Shown in pieces: positions 37,361 through 46,638 of a stretch of DNA of 64,000 bases. Position numbers and translations under genes: made by a program. Under the pieces are notes generated by a model. That model saw nothing but the letters and a program-made list of their open reading frames with translations. It searched no databases and had not been told where the DNA came from. Source of the stretch: UBA10649 sp963749905 (lineage in GTDB: Bacteria; Actinomycetota; Actinomycetes; S36-B12); the NCBI GenBank assembly GCA_963749905.1, contig CAVVOF010000007.1, forward strand, positions 1 to 64,000. The letters are read 5' to 3'. Within the stretch, counting starts at the first letter, position 1; the number at the start of each line of letters is the position of its first letter.

Positions 37361-39458
37361 ATGCCCTCCGCGAGCCGCCGCCGATTCCCTGCCCGAGCTG
37401 GAGTGGACGGAGGACGACGACCGGTCAGTCACCTACCTGCGCGCCCTCGCCATGGACGCCGTCCAGCGCGTGGGCAACGGTCACCCCGGCACGGCGATGG
37501 CCCTCGCTCCGGTGGCCTACCTGCTCTTCCAGAAGGTCATGCGCCACGACCCGCGCGATCCCGCCTGGCTGGGGCGCGACCGGTTCGTGCTGTCCCCCGG
37601 TCACTCCAGCCTGACGCTCTACAGCCAGCTGTTCCTGTCCGACTACGGCCTGACGATGGCCGACCTCGAGGCCTTCCGCACCGCCGGCAGCCGGACGCCC
37701 GGCCACCCCGAGCACGGGCACACGGCCGGCGTCGAGACCACCACCGGCCCGCTCGGCCAGGGCCTGGCCACCGCGGTGGGGATGGCCATGGGGGCCCGCT
37801 ACGAGCGCGGCCTGTTCGATCCCGACGCCCCTGACGGCACCAGCCCCTTCGATCACCGCATCTGGTGCATCGTCGGCGACGGCGACCTCGAGGAGGGCGT
37901 CACCTCGGAGGCCTCGTCGCTCGCCGGCCTGCAGCAGCTCGCACCGACTGGTGGTCCTGTACGACGACAACCACATCTCGATCGAGGGCGACACCGAGAT
38001 CGCCTTCCACGAGGACGTCGATCGAGCGCTACCGGGCCTACGGATGGGCCACTCACGCGGTGGACATGAACGACGACGGCTCGATCGACGTCGCCGGCGT
38101 GTACGCGGCGATCGCAGGCCGCCGAGCGGAGCGGCACCGCCCCACCTTCATCCAGGTCCGCAGCACCATCGGCTGGCCGTCGCCGCACCTGCAGAACACC
38201 GGCAAGATCCACGGCTCGCGCCCTCGGCGAGCCCGAGGTGCGGGCCACGAAGGAGGTGCTCGGGCTCGACCCGGACGCGCACTTCGTCTTCCCGGACGAC
38301 CTGCTCGGTCGCGTGCGCGCCAACCTGCGGCACCGCGTCGACTCCGCGCGCGCGCGCCTGGGATCGCCGCGTTCAGCGACTGGCGCGGCGCGCAGCCGGA
38401 TCAATGCCGCCCTGCTCGACCGCCTGCTGGCGCGCGACCTGCCGGACGGCTTCGAGTCCGTCGTGCCCGCCTTCGCGCCCGGCAGCTCGGTCTCCACGCG
38501 CAAGGCCTCGGGCGAGGTCATCAACGCCGTCGCCGCGGTCATGCCCGAGCTGTGGGGCGGCTCGGCCGACCTGGCCGAGTCGAACAACACCACCATCGAG
38601 GACGCCGCCGAGCTTCCTGCCGGTCGGCAACCCGGTCCCCAACGGCTCCCCCTACGGCCGGGTCCTGCACTTCGGCATCCGCGAGCACGCGATGGGCGCG
38701 ATCCTCAACGGCATCGCCCTCGACGGGCTCACCCGGCCGTTCGGCGGCACGTTCCTGGTCTTCTCGGACTACATGCGCGGCGCCGTCCGGCTGTCGGCGC
38801 TGATGGACACCGCGGTCACGTTCGTCTGGACCCACGACTCCATCGGCCTCGGTGAGGACGGCCCGACCCACCAGCCGGTCGAGCATCTCTGGAGCCTGCG
38901 CGCCATCCCTGGCCTGTCCATCGTGCGCCCCGCCGATGCCAACGAGACGGCCGCCGCCTGGCGAGCCACCTTGCACCAGCGCGGCCCCGTCGGCCTGGTG
39001 CTGACCCGCCAGAACCTGCCGGTCCTCACGACGGACGCGGACACCGTCCGCACCGGCGTGAGCCGGGGCGCGTACGTCGTCGCCGACTCGGATCAGCCCC
39101 AGGTCCTGCTGCTCGCCACCGGCTCGGAGGTGCGCTCGCCCTCGACGCGGCGGCCGCCCTCGAGTCCGAGGGCATCGGCACGCGGGTGATCTCGATGCCC
39201 TGCCTGGAGTGGTTCGATGCGCAGGAGGGCGCCTACCGCGACGCCGTCCTGCTGCCCTCCGTACGCGCCCGAGTGGCCGTCGAGGCGGGGGCCACGCTCG
39301 GCTGGTATCGCTACGTCGGGGATCACGGGCGCGTCATCGGGCTCGACCACTTCGGGGCCAGCGCCTCCCCGGACGTGCTCTTCCGCGAGTACGGCATCAC
39401 CACTGAGGCCATCATCGCCGCGGCCCGCGACAGCATCAGCGCCGTCGGCCGCCACTGA
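37361..39458 (+). CDS. tkt: Transketolase, multiply frameshifted
   Basis: Transketolase of the non-oxidative pentose phosphate pathway, TPP-dependent. Conserved pieces occur in order but in changing frames: VTYLRALAMDAVQRVGNGHPG, GPLGQGLATAVGMAMG, the TPP motif GDGDLEEGVTSEASSLAG, YDDNHISIEGDTEIAF, HAVDMNDDGSID, IGWPSPHLQNTGKIHG, DLAESNNTTIEDA, HFGIREHAMGAILNG, WTHDSIGLGEDGPTHQPVEH and ISMPCLEWFD to TGA 39458. About nine single-base indels lie near 37380, 37946, 38020, 38219, 38345-38400 (three), 38610 and 39133. Total length fits a normal, about 695-residue enzyme. Sequence error is far likelier than decay. Confidence 0.9.
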
Positions 39459-39478
39459 CCGACCCGAGGGAGATCCAC

Positions 39479-40592
39479 ATGACCAACGCCCGCATGCAGG
39501 CCCTGTCCGACGCCGGCGTCTCGATCTGGCTCGACGACCTCAGCCGCGATCGCATCGAGTCGGGGAATCTCGCCCACCTGATGGCCGATCTGGCCGTGGT
39601 GGGGGTCACCACCAACCCGACCATCTTCAACAACGCCATCTCCTCGGGCGCGCAGAGCTACTCGGCGCAGCTGTCCGCGCTCGCCGGCTCCGGCGCTGAC
39701 GTCGACGCGATCATCCGCACCCTCACCACCGACGATGTGAGAGCGGCGTGCGACTTGATGGCGCCGGTCTGGACGGCCACCGGGGGCCAGGACGGCCGCG
39801 TCTCCATCGAGGTCGACCCGCGACTCGCGCACGAGACCGCCGCAACCATCGCGCAGGCGAAGGAGCTGTGGCAGACCGTCGATCGGCCCAACGCGCTCAT
39901 CAAGATCCCCGCCACCCTTGAGGGCCTGCCGGCGATCACGGAGGTCATCGGCTCCGGGATCAGCGTCAACGTGACGCTCATCTTCTCCGTGGACAGGTAC
40001 CGAGCGGTCGTCGCTGCCTACGAGGCGGGCGTACGCCTCGCCGCCGAGCGCGGCCATGACCTGACCACCATCCGCTCGGTCGCCAGCTTCTTCGTCAGCC
40101 GCATCGACAGTGAGGTGGATCACCGGCTGACGGCGATCGGGAGCCCCGAAGCGCAGGCACTCCTGGGCACGGCGGCCATCGCGACGGCGCGCGAGGTCTG
40201 GCAGGAGCACCTGACCGGCCGGCAGGCACCCGACTGGACGGCGCTCGAGCGCGCGGGCGCCCACGTCCAGCGCCCGCTGTGGGCCTCGACCGGCGTCAAG
40301 AACCCGGACTACGACCCGACCCGCTACGTCGTCGAGCTGGTGGCCGACGGCTGCGTGAACACCATGCCCGAGGCCACGCTCGACGCGGTGGCCGCCGCCG
40401 GGGAGGTCCGCGGCGACACCCTCGCCGGCACCTCGGCCGGCGGCGACCGCCACCTGGGCCAGCCTGCAGGCCGCCGGCATCGACGCGGACGACGTCTTCG
40501 CAGTGCTCGAGCGTGAGGGCGTCGAGAAGTTCATCGCCTCCTGGGAGGACCTGCGGCAGACCGTGGCGGCCGCCGCCGGGCTCTCCGCATGA
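39479..40592 (+). CDS. tal: Transaldolase, frameshifted near the C-terminus
   Basis: About 370 residues. The first 315 or so are intact: WLDDLSRDRIESGNLAHLM, VVGVTTNPTIFNNAI, the Schiff-base lysine in NALIKIPATLEGLPAI, VNVTLIFSVDRY and FFVSRIDSEVDHRL. After GDTLAGTSA the frame shifts by one base near 40438-40441, and the family C-terminus (TWASLQAAGIDADDVFAVLE, KFIASWEDL) continues in the next frame to TGA 40592. It exchanges three-carbon units between sugar phosphates. The stop overlaps zwf ATG 40589. Confidence 0.92.
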
Positions 40593-42137
40593 GTCGGCAT
40601 CCGCACCCACCGGGCGCCGGCAACCCGCTCAGGAGCCCACTGGACCAGCGCGTCCCCCGAGTGGCCGGACCGTGCGGCAGTCGTCCTGTTCGGCGTCACC
40701 GGCGACCTGTCGCGCAAGAAGGTCATGCCGGCCATCTACGACCTCGCGAACCGCGGGCTGCTGCCGCCCGGCTTCGCCCTCGTGGGCTTCGCGCGGCGGG
40801 ACTGGGAGGACCAGGACTTCGCCCAGATCGTGCACGACTCGGTGCGCGAGCACGCCCGCACCCCGTTCCGAGAGGAGGTGTGGCAGCAGCTCTCCGAGGG
40901 CATCCGCTTCGTGGCCGGCGACCTCGGCGATCAGGACGCCTACCTGCGGCTGAAGGGCGTGGTGGACGACCTCGACGCCACGCGCGGCACGGGCGGCAAC
41001 CACGCCTTCTACCTGTCCATCCCGCCGGGACTGTTCCCCGTGGTGCTCGAGAACCTCAGGTCGTCCGGGCTGGCGGAGGACCGCCCCGACCGCTGGCGCC
41101 GGGTGGTCATCGAGAAGCCCTTCGGGCACGACCTCGACAGCGCCATCGCCCTCAATTCCCTCGTCGACTCGGTCTTCCCGGCCGGTTCGGTCTTCCGCAT
41201 CGACCACTACCTCGGCAAGGAGACCGTCCAGAACATCCTGGCGGTTCGCTTCGCCAACACCATGTTCGAGCCACTGTGGAACTCGCACTACGTCGACAAC
41301 GTGCAGATCACCATGGCGGAGGACATCGGCATCGCCGGCCGCGCCGGCTACTACGACGGCATCGGCGCGGCTCGCGACGTCATCCAGAACCACCTCCTCC
41401 AGCTGCTCGCCCTGACCGCCATGGAGGAGCCGCTCACCCTGTCCCCCGCAGACGTCCGCGTGGAGAAGGAGAAGGTGCTGCGCGCCGTCTCCCTCCCCCG
41501 CGAGATCGGCAAGCACTCGAGCCGCGGGCAGTACGCCGACGGCTGGCAGGGCGGGCTCCCGGTCCTGGGCTACCTGCATGAGGACGGCATCTCCCCCGAG
41601 AGCACCACTGAGACCTACGCCGCCATCCGCGTCGACGTCGACAACCGACGATGGGCGGGCGTCCCGTTCTACCTCCGGACCGGCAAGCGGCTGGGCCGGC
41701 GAGTGACCGAGATCGCCGTCGTCTTCAAGCGCGCCCCGCACCTGCCCTTCGCAGACTCGATGGTCGAGGAGCTCGGCAACAACGCCTTCGTCTTCCGCAT
41801 CCAGCCGGACGAGGGCATCACGGTGCGCTTCGGCTCGAAGGTGCCCAACACCACCTCGGGCCAGGTGCGCGACGTGAACATGGACTTCCAGTACGGGGAG
41901 TCGTTCGTCGACAGCAGCCCCGAGGCCTACGAGCGGCTGATCCTCGACGTCCTCCTCGGCGATCCGCCGCTGTTCCCGCGCCGCGAGGAGGTGGAGCTCT
42001 CCTGGGGGATCCTCGACCCGGTGCTGGACTACTGGGCCGGGCACGGCAAGCCCGAGCAGTACGCGTCCGGCGGCTGGGGACCCGAGTCCTCCTACGAGAT
42101 GGTCGCGCGCGACGGTCGCATGTGGAGGAGACCATGA
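40589..42137 (+). CDS. zwf: Glucose-6-phosphate dehydrogenase, frameshifted near the N-terminus
   Basis: About 515 residues. The start frame gives NPLRSPLDQRVPRVAGP; a one-base change near 40668 then moves to the frame with VVLFGVTGDLSRKKVMPAIYDL and all later motifs: catalytic RIDHYLGKETVQN, the preceding VIEKPFGHD and QITMAEDIGIAGRAGYYDGIGAARDVIQNH. It oxidises glucose-6-phosphate with NADP at the pathway entry. ATG 40589 overlaps the tal stop (ATGA). The break is most likely a sequence error. Confidence 0.93.
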
Positions 42138-42165
42138 GCACCGCAACCCGATCCGAGGAGACGCC

Positions 42166-43065
42166 GTGATCCGGCTCGAGGACACCAGCGGGGGTGCGAT
42201 CGCCGCCGCGATCGCATCGGAGCGCCATCGCATGGGGTCGCCGGCCACCGGCATGGTGCTGACGCTGCTCATCCTCACCGACGAGGAGACGCAGTCGGAC
42301 GCCACGTCGGCTGCGGTCGCGGCCGCCCGCCAGCACCCGATGCGGATCGTCACGCTGATCCCCCGCGCCACGTCCCAGCCCTCGCGCATCGACGCCGAGG
42401 TGTCCGTGGGCGGCGACGACGGTCCCGGCGAGGTGGCCGTCATCCGCCTGCGCGGCGACCGGGCTGCGCATGCGAACTCAGTAGCCATCCCGCTGCTGCT
42501 GAGTGACACGCCGGTCATCGCCTACTGGCCGCACGAGTGCCCCGACGTACCCGACGACGATCCGATCGGCCGCCATGCGCAGCGCCGGATCACCGACGCC
42601 GCGATGTCCGACGATCCGATCGTCGAGCTGCGGCGGCGGCGCGACGGATACCGTCCCGGGGACACCGATCTGACGTGGACCCGTCTCACGCCCTGGCGCA
42701 CCGTGCTCGCGTCGATGCTCGATCAGCCGTTCGGGCACATCACCTCCGGCGTGGTCAAAGCGGAGGACGGCAACCCGAGTGCCCTGCTGCTGATGCTGTG
42801 GCTCCAGCACGCGCTCCGGGTGCCGATCGTGCTGATGCCCGGCGAGAGTCCCGGCATCAACGAGGTGCGGCTGACCACAGCGGACGGCGACCTCGTCGCG
42901 GCGCGGGACACGGAGGCGAGCGGGTACCTGTCCCGCCCGGGCCTGCCGGACGCCCGCATCGCGATCCACCGGCGCGACCTGGCCGAACTGCTGAGTGAGG
43001 AGCTGCGTCGCCTCGATCCCGACGATCTCTTCGGCGAGGTCCTGGCCCTGGTCCCCGACGTATGA
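42166..43065 (+). CDS. opcA: G6PDH assembly protein OpcA
   Basis: A 299-residue OpcA: MVLTLLILTDEETQSDATSA, HPMRIVTLIPR, AHANSVAIPLLLSDTPVIAYWPHE and LTWTRLTPWRTVLASMLDQP are family segments. OpcA is needed for assembly or redox control of G6PDH in actinobacteria and cyanobacteria. GTG 42166 has GAGGAGA upstream. It overlaps pgl by 4 bp (ATGA). Confidence 0.93.
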   Translation: MIRLEDTSGGAIAAAIASERHRMGSPATGMVLTLLILTDEETQSDATSAAVAAARQHPMRIVTLIPRATSQPSRIDAEVSVGGDDGPGEVAVIRLRGDRAAHANSVAIPLLLSDTPVIAYWPHECPDVPDDDPIGRHAQRRITDAAMSDDPIVELRRRRDGYRPGDTDLTWTRLTPWRTVLASMLDQPFGHITSGVVKAEDGNPSALLLMLWLQHALRVPIVLMPGESPGINEVRLTTADGDLVAARDTEASGYLSRPGLPDARIAIHRRDLAELLSEELRRLDPDDLFGEVLALVPDV

Positions 43066-43838
43066 GCGTCGTAGAGGTCGTCCGGCACCCGGATGCGCAG
43101 GCACTCGCCGAGGCCGTCTCCGGGCGACTGATCACCACCCTCGTCGAGACGATCGCTGCGAGCGGACGCGCGGATGTCTGCCTGACCGGCGGCGGCATCG
43201 GCACCGCGGTGCTCGCGGCCACCGGCAGCAGCACCGGCCGCGACGCCGTGGACTGGGAGCGCGTGCACGTGTGGTGGGGCGACGAGCGCTACCTGCCCGA
43301 GGGAGATCCCGAGCGGAACGAGACGTCAGCCCGCGCCGCCCTGCTGGATCACGTGCCGTTGCCGGTCGCGAACGTGCACGCCATCCCGGGCCCGGACCGC
43401 AGCGACGGCGATGTGGACCGCGCGGCCGCCGACTACGCCGCCCAACTCCGGTCCGCCGCCCGTCCCGAGGACCACGCGGACGTGCCGTCGATGGACGTGC
43501 TGCTGCTGGGCATTGGTCCCGATGCGCATGTCGCGTCGCTGTTCCCCGGCCAGCCGGCCCTGCATGACGAGCGGCCGGTCACGGCCGTCCGCGGCGCGCC
43601 CAAGCCGCCGCCGACGCGCATCACCTTGACCATGGCGGCGATCAACGCGGCTCGCGAGGCGTGGATCCTGGCGTCCGGCGGGGAGAAGGCCACGGCCGTC
43701 CGGCTGGCCCTCAGCGAGGGCGCCGGCTCGTTCCAGGTGCCCGCCGCCGGCGTACGCGGCCGGGAGCGGACGCTGTTCCTGGTGGATGAGGCCGCGGCGA
43801 GCGCGCTGCCGCCCGGTATGGCACGCCCCGGCGCCTAG
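43062..43838 (+). CDS. pgl: 6-phosphogluconolactonase
   Basis: A 258-residue lactonase: VCLTGGGIGTAVLAA, WERVHVWWGDERYLPEGDPERN, DVLLLGIGPDAHVASLFP and RITLTMAAINAAREAWILASGGEKA match Pgl/DevB. It hydrolyses the lactone made by Zwf. The ATG overlaps the opcA stop. It is the last gene of the block and is followed by a perfect inverted repeat. Confidence 0.95.
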   Translation: MSVVEVVRHPDAQALAEAVSGRLITTLVETIAASGRADVCLTGGGIGTAVLAATGSSTGRDAVDWERVHVWWGDERYLPEGDPERNETSARAALLDHVPLPVANVHAIPGPDRSDGDVDRAAADYAAQLRSAARPEDHADVPSMDVLLLGIGPDAHVASLFPGQPALHDERPVTAVRGAPKPPPTRITLTMAAINAAREAWILASGGEKATAVRLALSEGAGSFQVPAAGVRGRERTLFLVDEAAASALPPGMARPGA

Positions 43839-43845
43839 CCGCAGC

Positions 43846-43937
43846 CAGATTTGCACCGCTTCCCGGTTCAAATAGCGGGCATAACGGACGTATCGCCCGC
43901 GGAATGCAGATTTGAACCGGGAAGCGGTGCAAATCTG
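43846..43937. repeat. Perfect 28-bp inverted repeat with 36-nt centre
   Basis: Left arm 43846-43873 and right arm 43910-43937 are exact reverse complements (28 of 28). The loop contains a second stem GCGGGC/GCCCGC (43875-43880 and 43895-43900). The arms are about half A/T, unlike the GC-rich neighbourhood. It lies between the convergent pgl and rbpA ends, 7 bp from the pgl stop and 17 bp from the rbpA stop. It could be a bidirectional terminator or a palindromic mobile (MITE/REP-like) element. Confidence 0.85.
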
Positions 43938-43954
43938 TGGTGGCCAGTGAGGAG

Positions 43955-44290
43955 TTACGCCTCGCCGCGCAGCTTGGCCAGGGCCTCCTGCAGGATGGCG
44001 GCGCCGTCCTCGTCGGAGCGCCGCTCCTTCACATAGGCCAGGTGCGTCTTGTACGGCTCGATCTTCGGGGGGTCCGGCGGGTTGTCGCGATCCGGTCCGG
44101 CGGGCAGGCCGCACCGTGGGCAGTCCCACTCCTCCGGCACGGCGGCGTCCGCGGCGAAGCTCGGCCGGGACTCATGCCCACGCGAGCACCAGAAGGACAC
44201 CCACGTGCGAGGAGCCGCTTCGCCGCGCTCGGCCTCCCCCATCGGTCCCGCGCCGACGCGACTGCCACGAATCGCGCTACCACCCGCCAT
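43955..44290 (-). CDS. rbpA: RNA polymerase-binding protein RbpA
   Basis: A 111-residue RbpA: MAGGSAIRGSRVG at the N-terminus, a CSRGHE...CPRCG zinc-binding core (RTWVSFWCSRGHESRPSF, EEWDCPRCGLP) and the C-terminal sigma-interacting part EPYKTHLAYVKERRSDEDGAAILQEAL. RbpA stabilises the sigma-A open complex and is specific to actinobacteria. ATG 44290 has GAAGG upstream. It lies just before secG on the same strand. Confidence 0.95.
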   Translation of the reverse strand: MAGGSAIRGSRVGAGPMGEAERGEAAPRTWVSFWCSRGHESRPSFAADAAVPEEWDCPRCGLPAGPDRDNPPDPPKIEPYKTHLAYVKERRSDEDGAAILQEALAKLRGEA

Positions 44291-44309
44291 GTGCTGCCTT
44301 CCGTTGAGG

Positions 44310-44558
44310 TCAGGCCCCGGTGCTGACCAGCAGGCCGACGGCGATGATGCTCGCCGCCCAGACCAAGCCGAGGCCCACCGTGAGCCGATCGAGGTTCTTC
44401 TCCGCCACCGAGGAGCCGCCCACCGACGAGGTGACGCCGCCGCCGAAGAGATCGGACAGGCCGCCGCCCTTGCCACGGTGCAGCAGGATCAGCACGACGA
44501 GCAGGATGCTCGTGATGACAAGAACCACTGCCAACGCGATGGTGATCGCGGTGATCAT
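44310..44558 (-). CDS. secG: Preprotein translocase subunit SecG
   Basis: 82 residues with two membrane helices (MITAITIALAVVLVITSILLVVLILL and LGLVWAASIIAVGLLVSTG) around the conserved HRGKGGGLSDLFGGG loop. SecG assists SecYE. The start is ATG 44558 (an upstream ATG 44570 is possible). It follows tpiA by 61 bp in the order gap-pgk-tpiA-secG. Confidence 0.95.
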   Translation of the reverse strand: MITAITIALAVVLVITSILLVVLILLHRGKGGGLSDLFGGGVTSSVGGSSVAEKNLDRLTVGLGLVWAASIIAVGLLVSTGA

Positions 44559-44619
44559 TGATTGCTCCAAGGGTCTCGGGACCGCCCAAGGGGCGGACCC
44601 GTAGAGGATACGTGGTCGG

Positions 44620-45414
44620 TCAGCCGACGAGCTCGGGCGGGTGCAGTCGGAAGCGGATGATCCCGACGAACTCGTCCGGATCCAGGCTCGCGCCGCCGAT
44701 CAGCGCACCGTCGACGTCGGGCTTCGCCATGATGCCGGCCACGTTCGAGGACTTCACCGAACCGCCGTACAGGATGCGGACCGCAGCCGCCGCATCAGCG
44801 CCGAACGTCTCGCCGACTCGCGCCCGGATCGCGCCGCACACCTCCTGGGCGTCCTCGGGGGTGGCCACCTCGCCGGTGCCGATGGCCCATACCGGCTCGT
44901 ACGCGATCACCAGGCCAGCCACCTGCTCGGCGGTCAGGCCCTCGAGGTCGGCGTCGAGCTGGGCCAGCACGTACGGCACCTGGTCGCCGGCCTGACGGAT
45001 GGGCAGTCCCTCGCCCATGCACACGATCGGCACCAGCTCGTTGCGCAGGGCGGACTTCGTCTTGGCGTTGACCACCTCGTCGGTCTCGCCGTTGTACTCG
45101 CGGCGCTCGCTGTGGCCCACGGTGACGTAGGTGCAGCCGAGCTTCGCCAGCATCGGACCGCTGACCTGACCGGTGTAGGCGCCCGAGTCCTGCACGGCGA
45201 GGTCCTGCGCGCCGTACTGGAGCTCGTACTTGTCGCCGTCGACCAGCGTCTGCACCGAGCGGATGTCGGTGAACGGCGGCAGGACGGCCACGTCCACGGC
45301 AGCGAAGTCATCCTCGTTCAGCGCGAAGGCGAGCTTCTGCACGAGGGCGATCGCCTCAAGGTGGTTCAGGTTCATCTTCCAGTTGCCGGCCATGAGCGGC
45401 TTGCGATCGGCCAT
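44620..45414 (-). CDS. tpiA: Triosephosphate isomerase
   Basis: A 264-residue TIM barrel: PLMAGNWKMNLN (catalytic Lys), TVGHSERRE (catalytic His) and AYEPVWAIGTG (catalytic Glu), and the phosphate-binding GGSV. It interconverts the triose phosphates. Its ATG shares a base with the pgk stop (TGATG). Confidence 0.97.
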   Translation of the reverse strand: MADRKPLMAGNWKMNLNHLEAIALVQKLAFALNEDDFAAVDVAVLPPFTDIRSVQTLVDGDKYELQYGAQDLAVQDSGAYTGQVSGPMLAKLGCTYVTVGHSERREYNGETDEVVNAKTKSALRNELVPIVCMGEGLPIRQAGDQVPYVLAQLDADLEGLTAEQVAGLVIAYEPVWAIGTGEVATPEDAQEVCGAIRARVGETFGADAAAAVRILYGGSVKSSNVAGIMAKPDVDGALIGGASLDPDEFVGIIRFRLHPPELVG

Positions 45415-46631
45415 CAGTTGTCCTCCTCCAGAACGGCGAGTCCGGGGAGGGTCTTGCCCTCGAGGAACTCCAGGCTGGCACCGCCACCGGTGCTGATGTG
45501 GGTGAACGCCGACTCGTCGACGTCCAGGATCCGGACCGCCGCGGCCGAGTCGCCGCCGCCGATCACGGTGAGGGCTGACGAGTCAGCCATGGCACGCGCC
45601 ACCGCGAGGGTGCCCGCGGCGAACGGCGCCATCTCGAACACGCCCATCGGCCCGTTCCAGACGACGGTCCCGGCGTCCGCGATCTTCGACGCGAACAGCT
45701 CCCGCGTCTGCGGTCCGATGTCCAGGCCCATCCAGCCGTCCGGGATCTGGTCGGCGGCGACGACCTGCGTGGCCGCATCCGCCGCGAACGCGTCGGCGAT
45801 CACGAAGTCGACGGGCAGCAGCAGCTCGACGCCGCGGGCCGCCGCCTGGTCGATGAAGCCCCTGACCGTGTCGATCTGGTCGGCCTCGAGCAGCGAGTTG
45901 CCGACACCGTGACCCTGGGCGGCCAGGAAGGTGTACGCCATCCCGCCGCCGATCAGCAGTCGGTCGACGCGGGTGATCAGGTTGCCGATCACCCCGAGCT
46001 TGTCGCTGACCTTGGACCCGCCGAGGATGACGACGAACGGGCGCGCGGGGTCGGCCATGATGCCGCCGAAGACGGTGGCCTCCTTGTGCACCAGCCTGCC
46101 GGCCGCATTGGGCAGCCGGCGCGCCACGTCGGTGACGGACGCCTGGTTCCGATGCACCACGCCGAAGCCGTCGGAGACGTAGACGTCGGCGAGTGCGGCG
46201 AGCTCGTCGGCGAGCGCGGCGCGCTCCTCGGCGACCTTGCTGGTCTCGCGTGCGTCGAACCGGATGTTCTCCAGCAGGAGCACGTCGCCCGGCTCGAGGG
46301 CCGCGACCATCGCCTGTGCGTGCGGTCCGGTGATGTCGTCGGCGACCTCGACGTCCGCGTCGAGCAGTTCGCTCAGCCGGTCCGCGACGGGCTGGAGGGT
46401 CAGCCCCGGCACGTGCTCGCCCTTGGCCCGACCGAGGTGGGCGATCACGACCACCTTGGCGCCGCGATCACGGAGGTAGGTCAGCGTGGGCAGCGCGGCC
46501 CGGATGCGACCGTCGTCGGTGATCACCTTGGTGTCGTCCGGGCCGTCGGGACCGTCGGCCAGGGGGACGTTGAAGTCCGCCCTGACCAGCACGGTCCGCC
46601 CGGCGACCTCGAGGTCGTCGAGTGACTTCAT
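45414..46631 (-). CDS. pgk: Phosphoglycerate kinase
   Basis: A 405-residue PGK: VLVRADFNVPL, AHLGRAKGEH (usually HLGRPKG), the hinge-region GGSKVSDKLGVI and the nucleotide-binding MGVFEMAPFAAGT and GGGDSAAA. It makes ATP from 1,3-bisphosphoglycerate. Intact in one frame. It follows gap by 7 bp. Confidence 0.97.
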   Translation of the reverse strand: MKSLDDLEVAGRTVLVRADFNVPLADGPDGPDDTKVITDDGRIRAALPTLTYLRDRGAKVVVIAHLGRAKGEHVPGLTLQPVADRLSELLDADVEVADDITGPHAQAMVAALEPGDVLLLENIRFDARETSKVAEERAALADELAALADVYVSDGFGVVHRNQASVTDVARRLPNAAGRLVHKEATVFGGIMADPARPFVVILGGSKVSDKLGVIGNLITRVDRLLIGGGMAYTFLAAQGHGVGNSLLEADQIDTVRGFIDQAAARGVELLLPVDFVIADAFAADAATQVVAADQIPDGWMGLDIGPQTRELFASKIADAGTVVWNGPMGVFEMAPFAAGTLAVARAMADSSALTVIGGGDSAAAVRILDVDESAFTHISTGGGASLEFLEGKTLPGLAVLEEDN

Positions 46632-46638
46632 TCCAGCC

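Noticed and set aside
35856..38069. A single 737-codon protein spanning ctaA, ctaB and tkt
   Set aside because: It strings together the 3' part of ctaA, antisense ctaB and the start of tkt because stop codons are rare at this GC content.
37361..39458. tkt as a true pseudogene
   Set aside because: All family motifs are retained in order with no missense decay; neighbouring essential genes carry the same kind of indels, pointing to sequence error.
42134..42169. Short 11-codon frame between zwf and opcA
   Set aside because: Too short and without conservation; opcA has its own GAGGAGA site and GTG start.
43846..43937. CRISPR-like repeat
   Set aside because: Only one inverted pair is present, with no spaced direct repeats and no cas genes.
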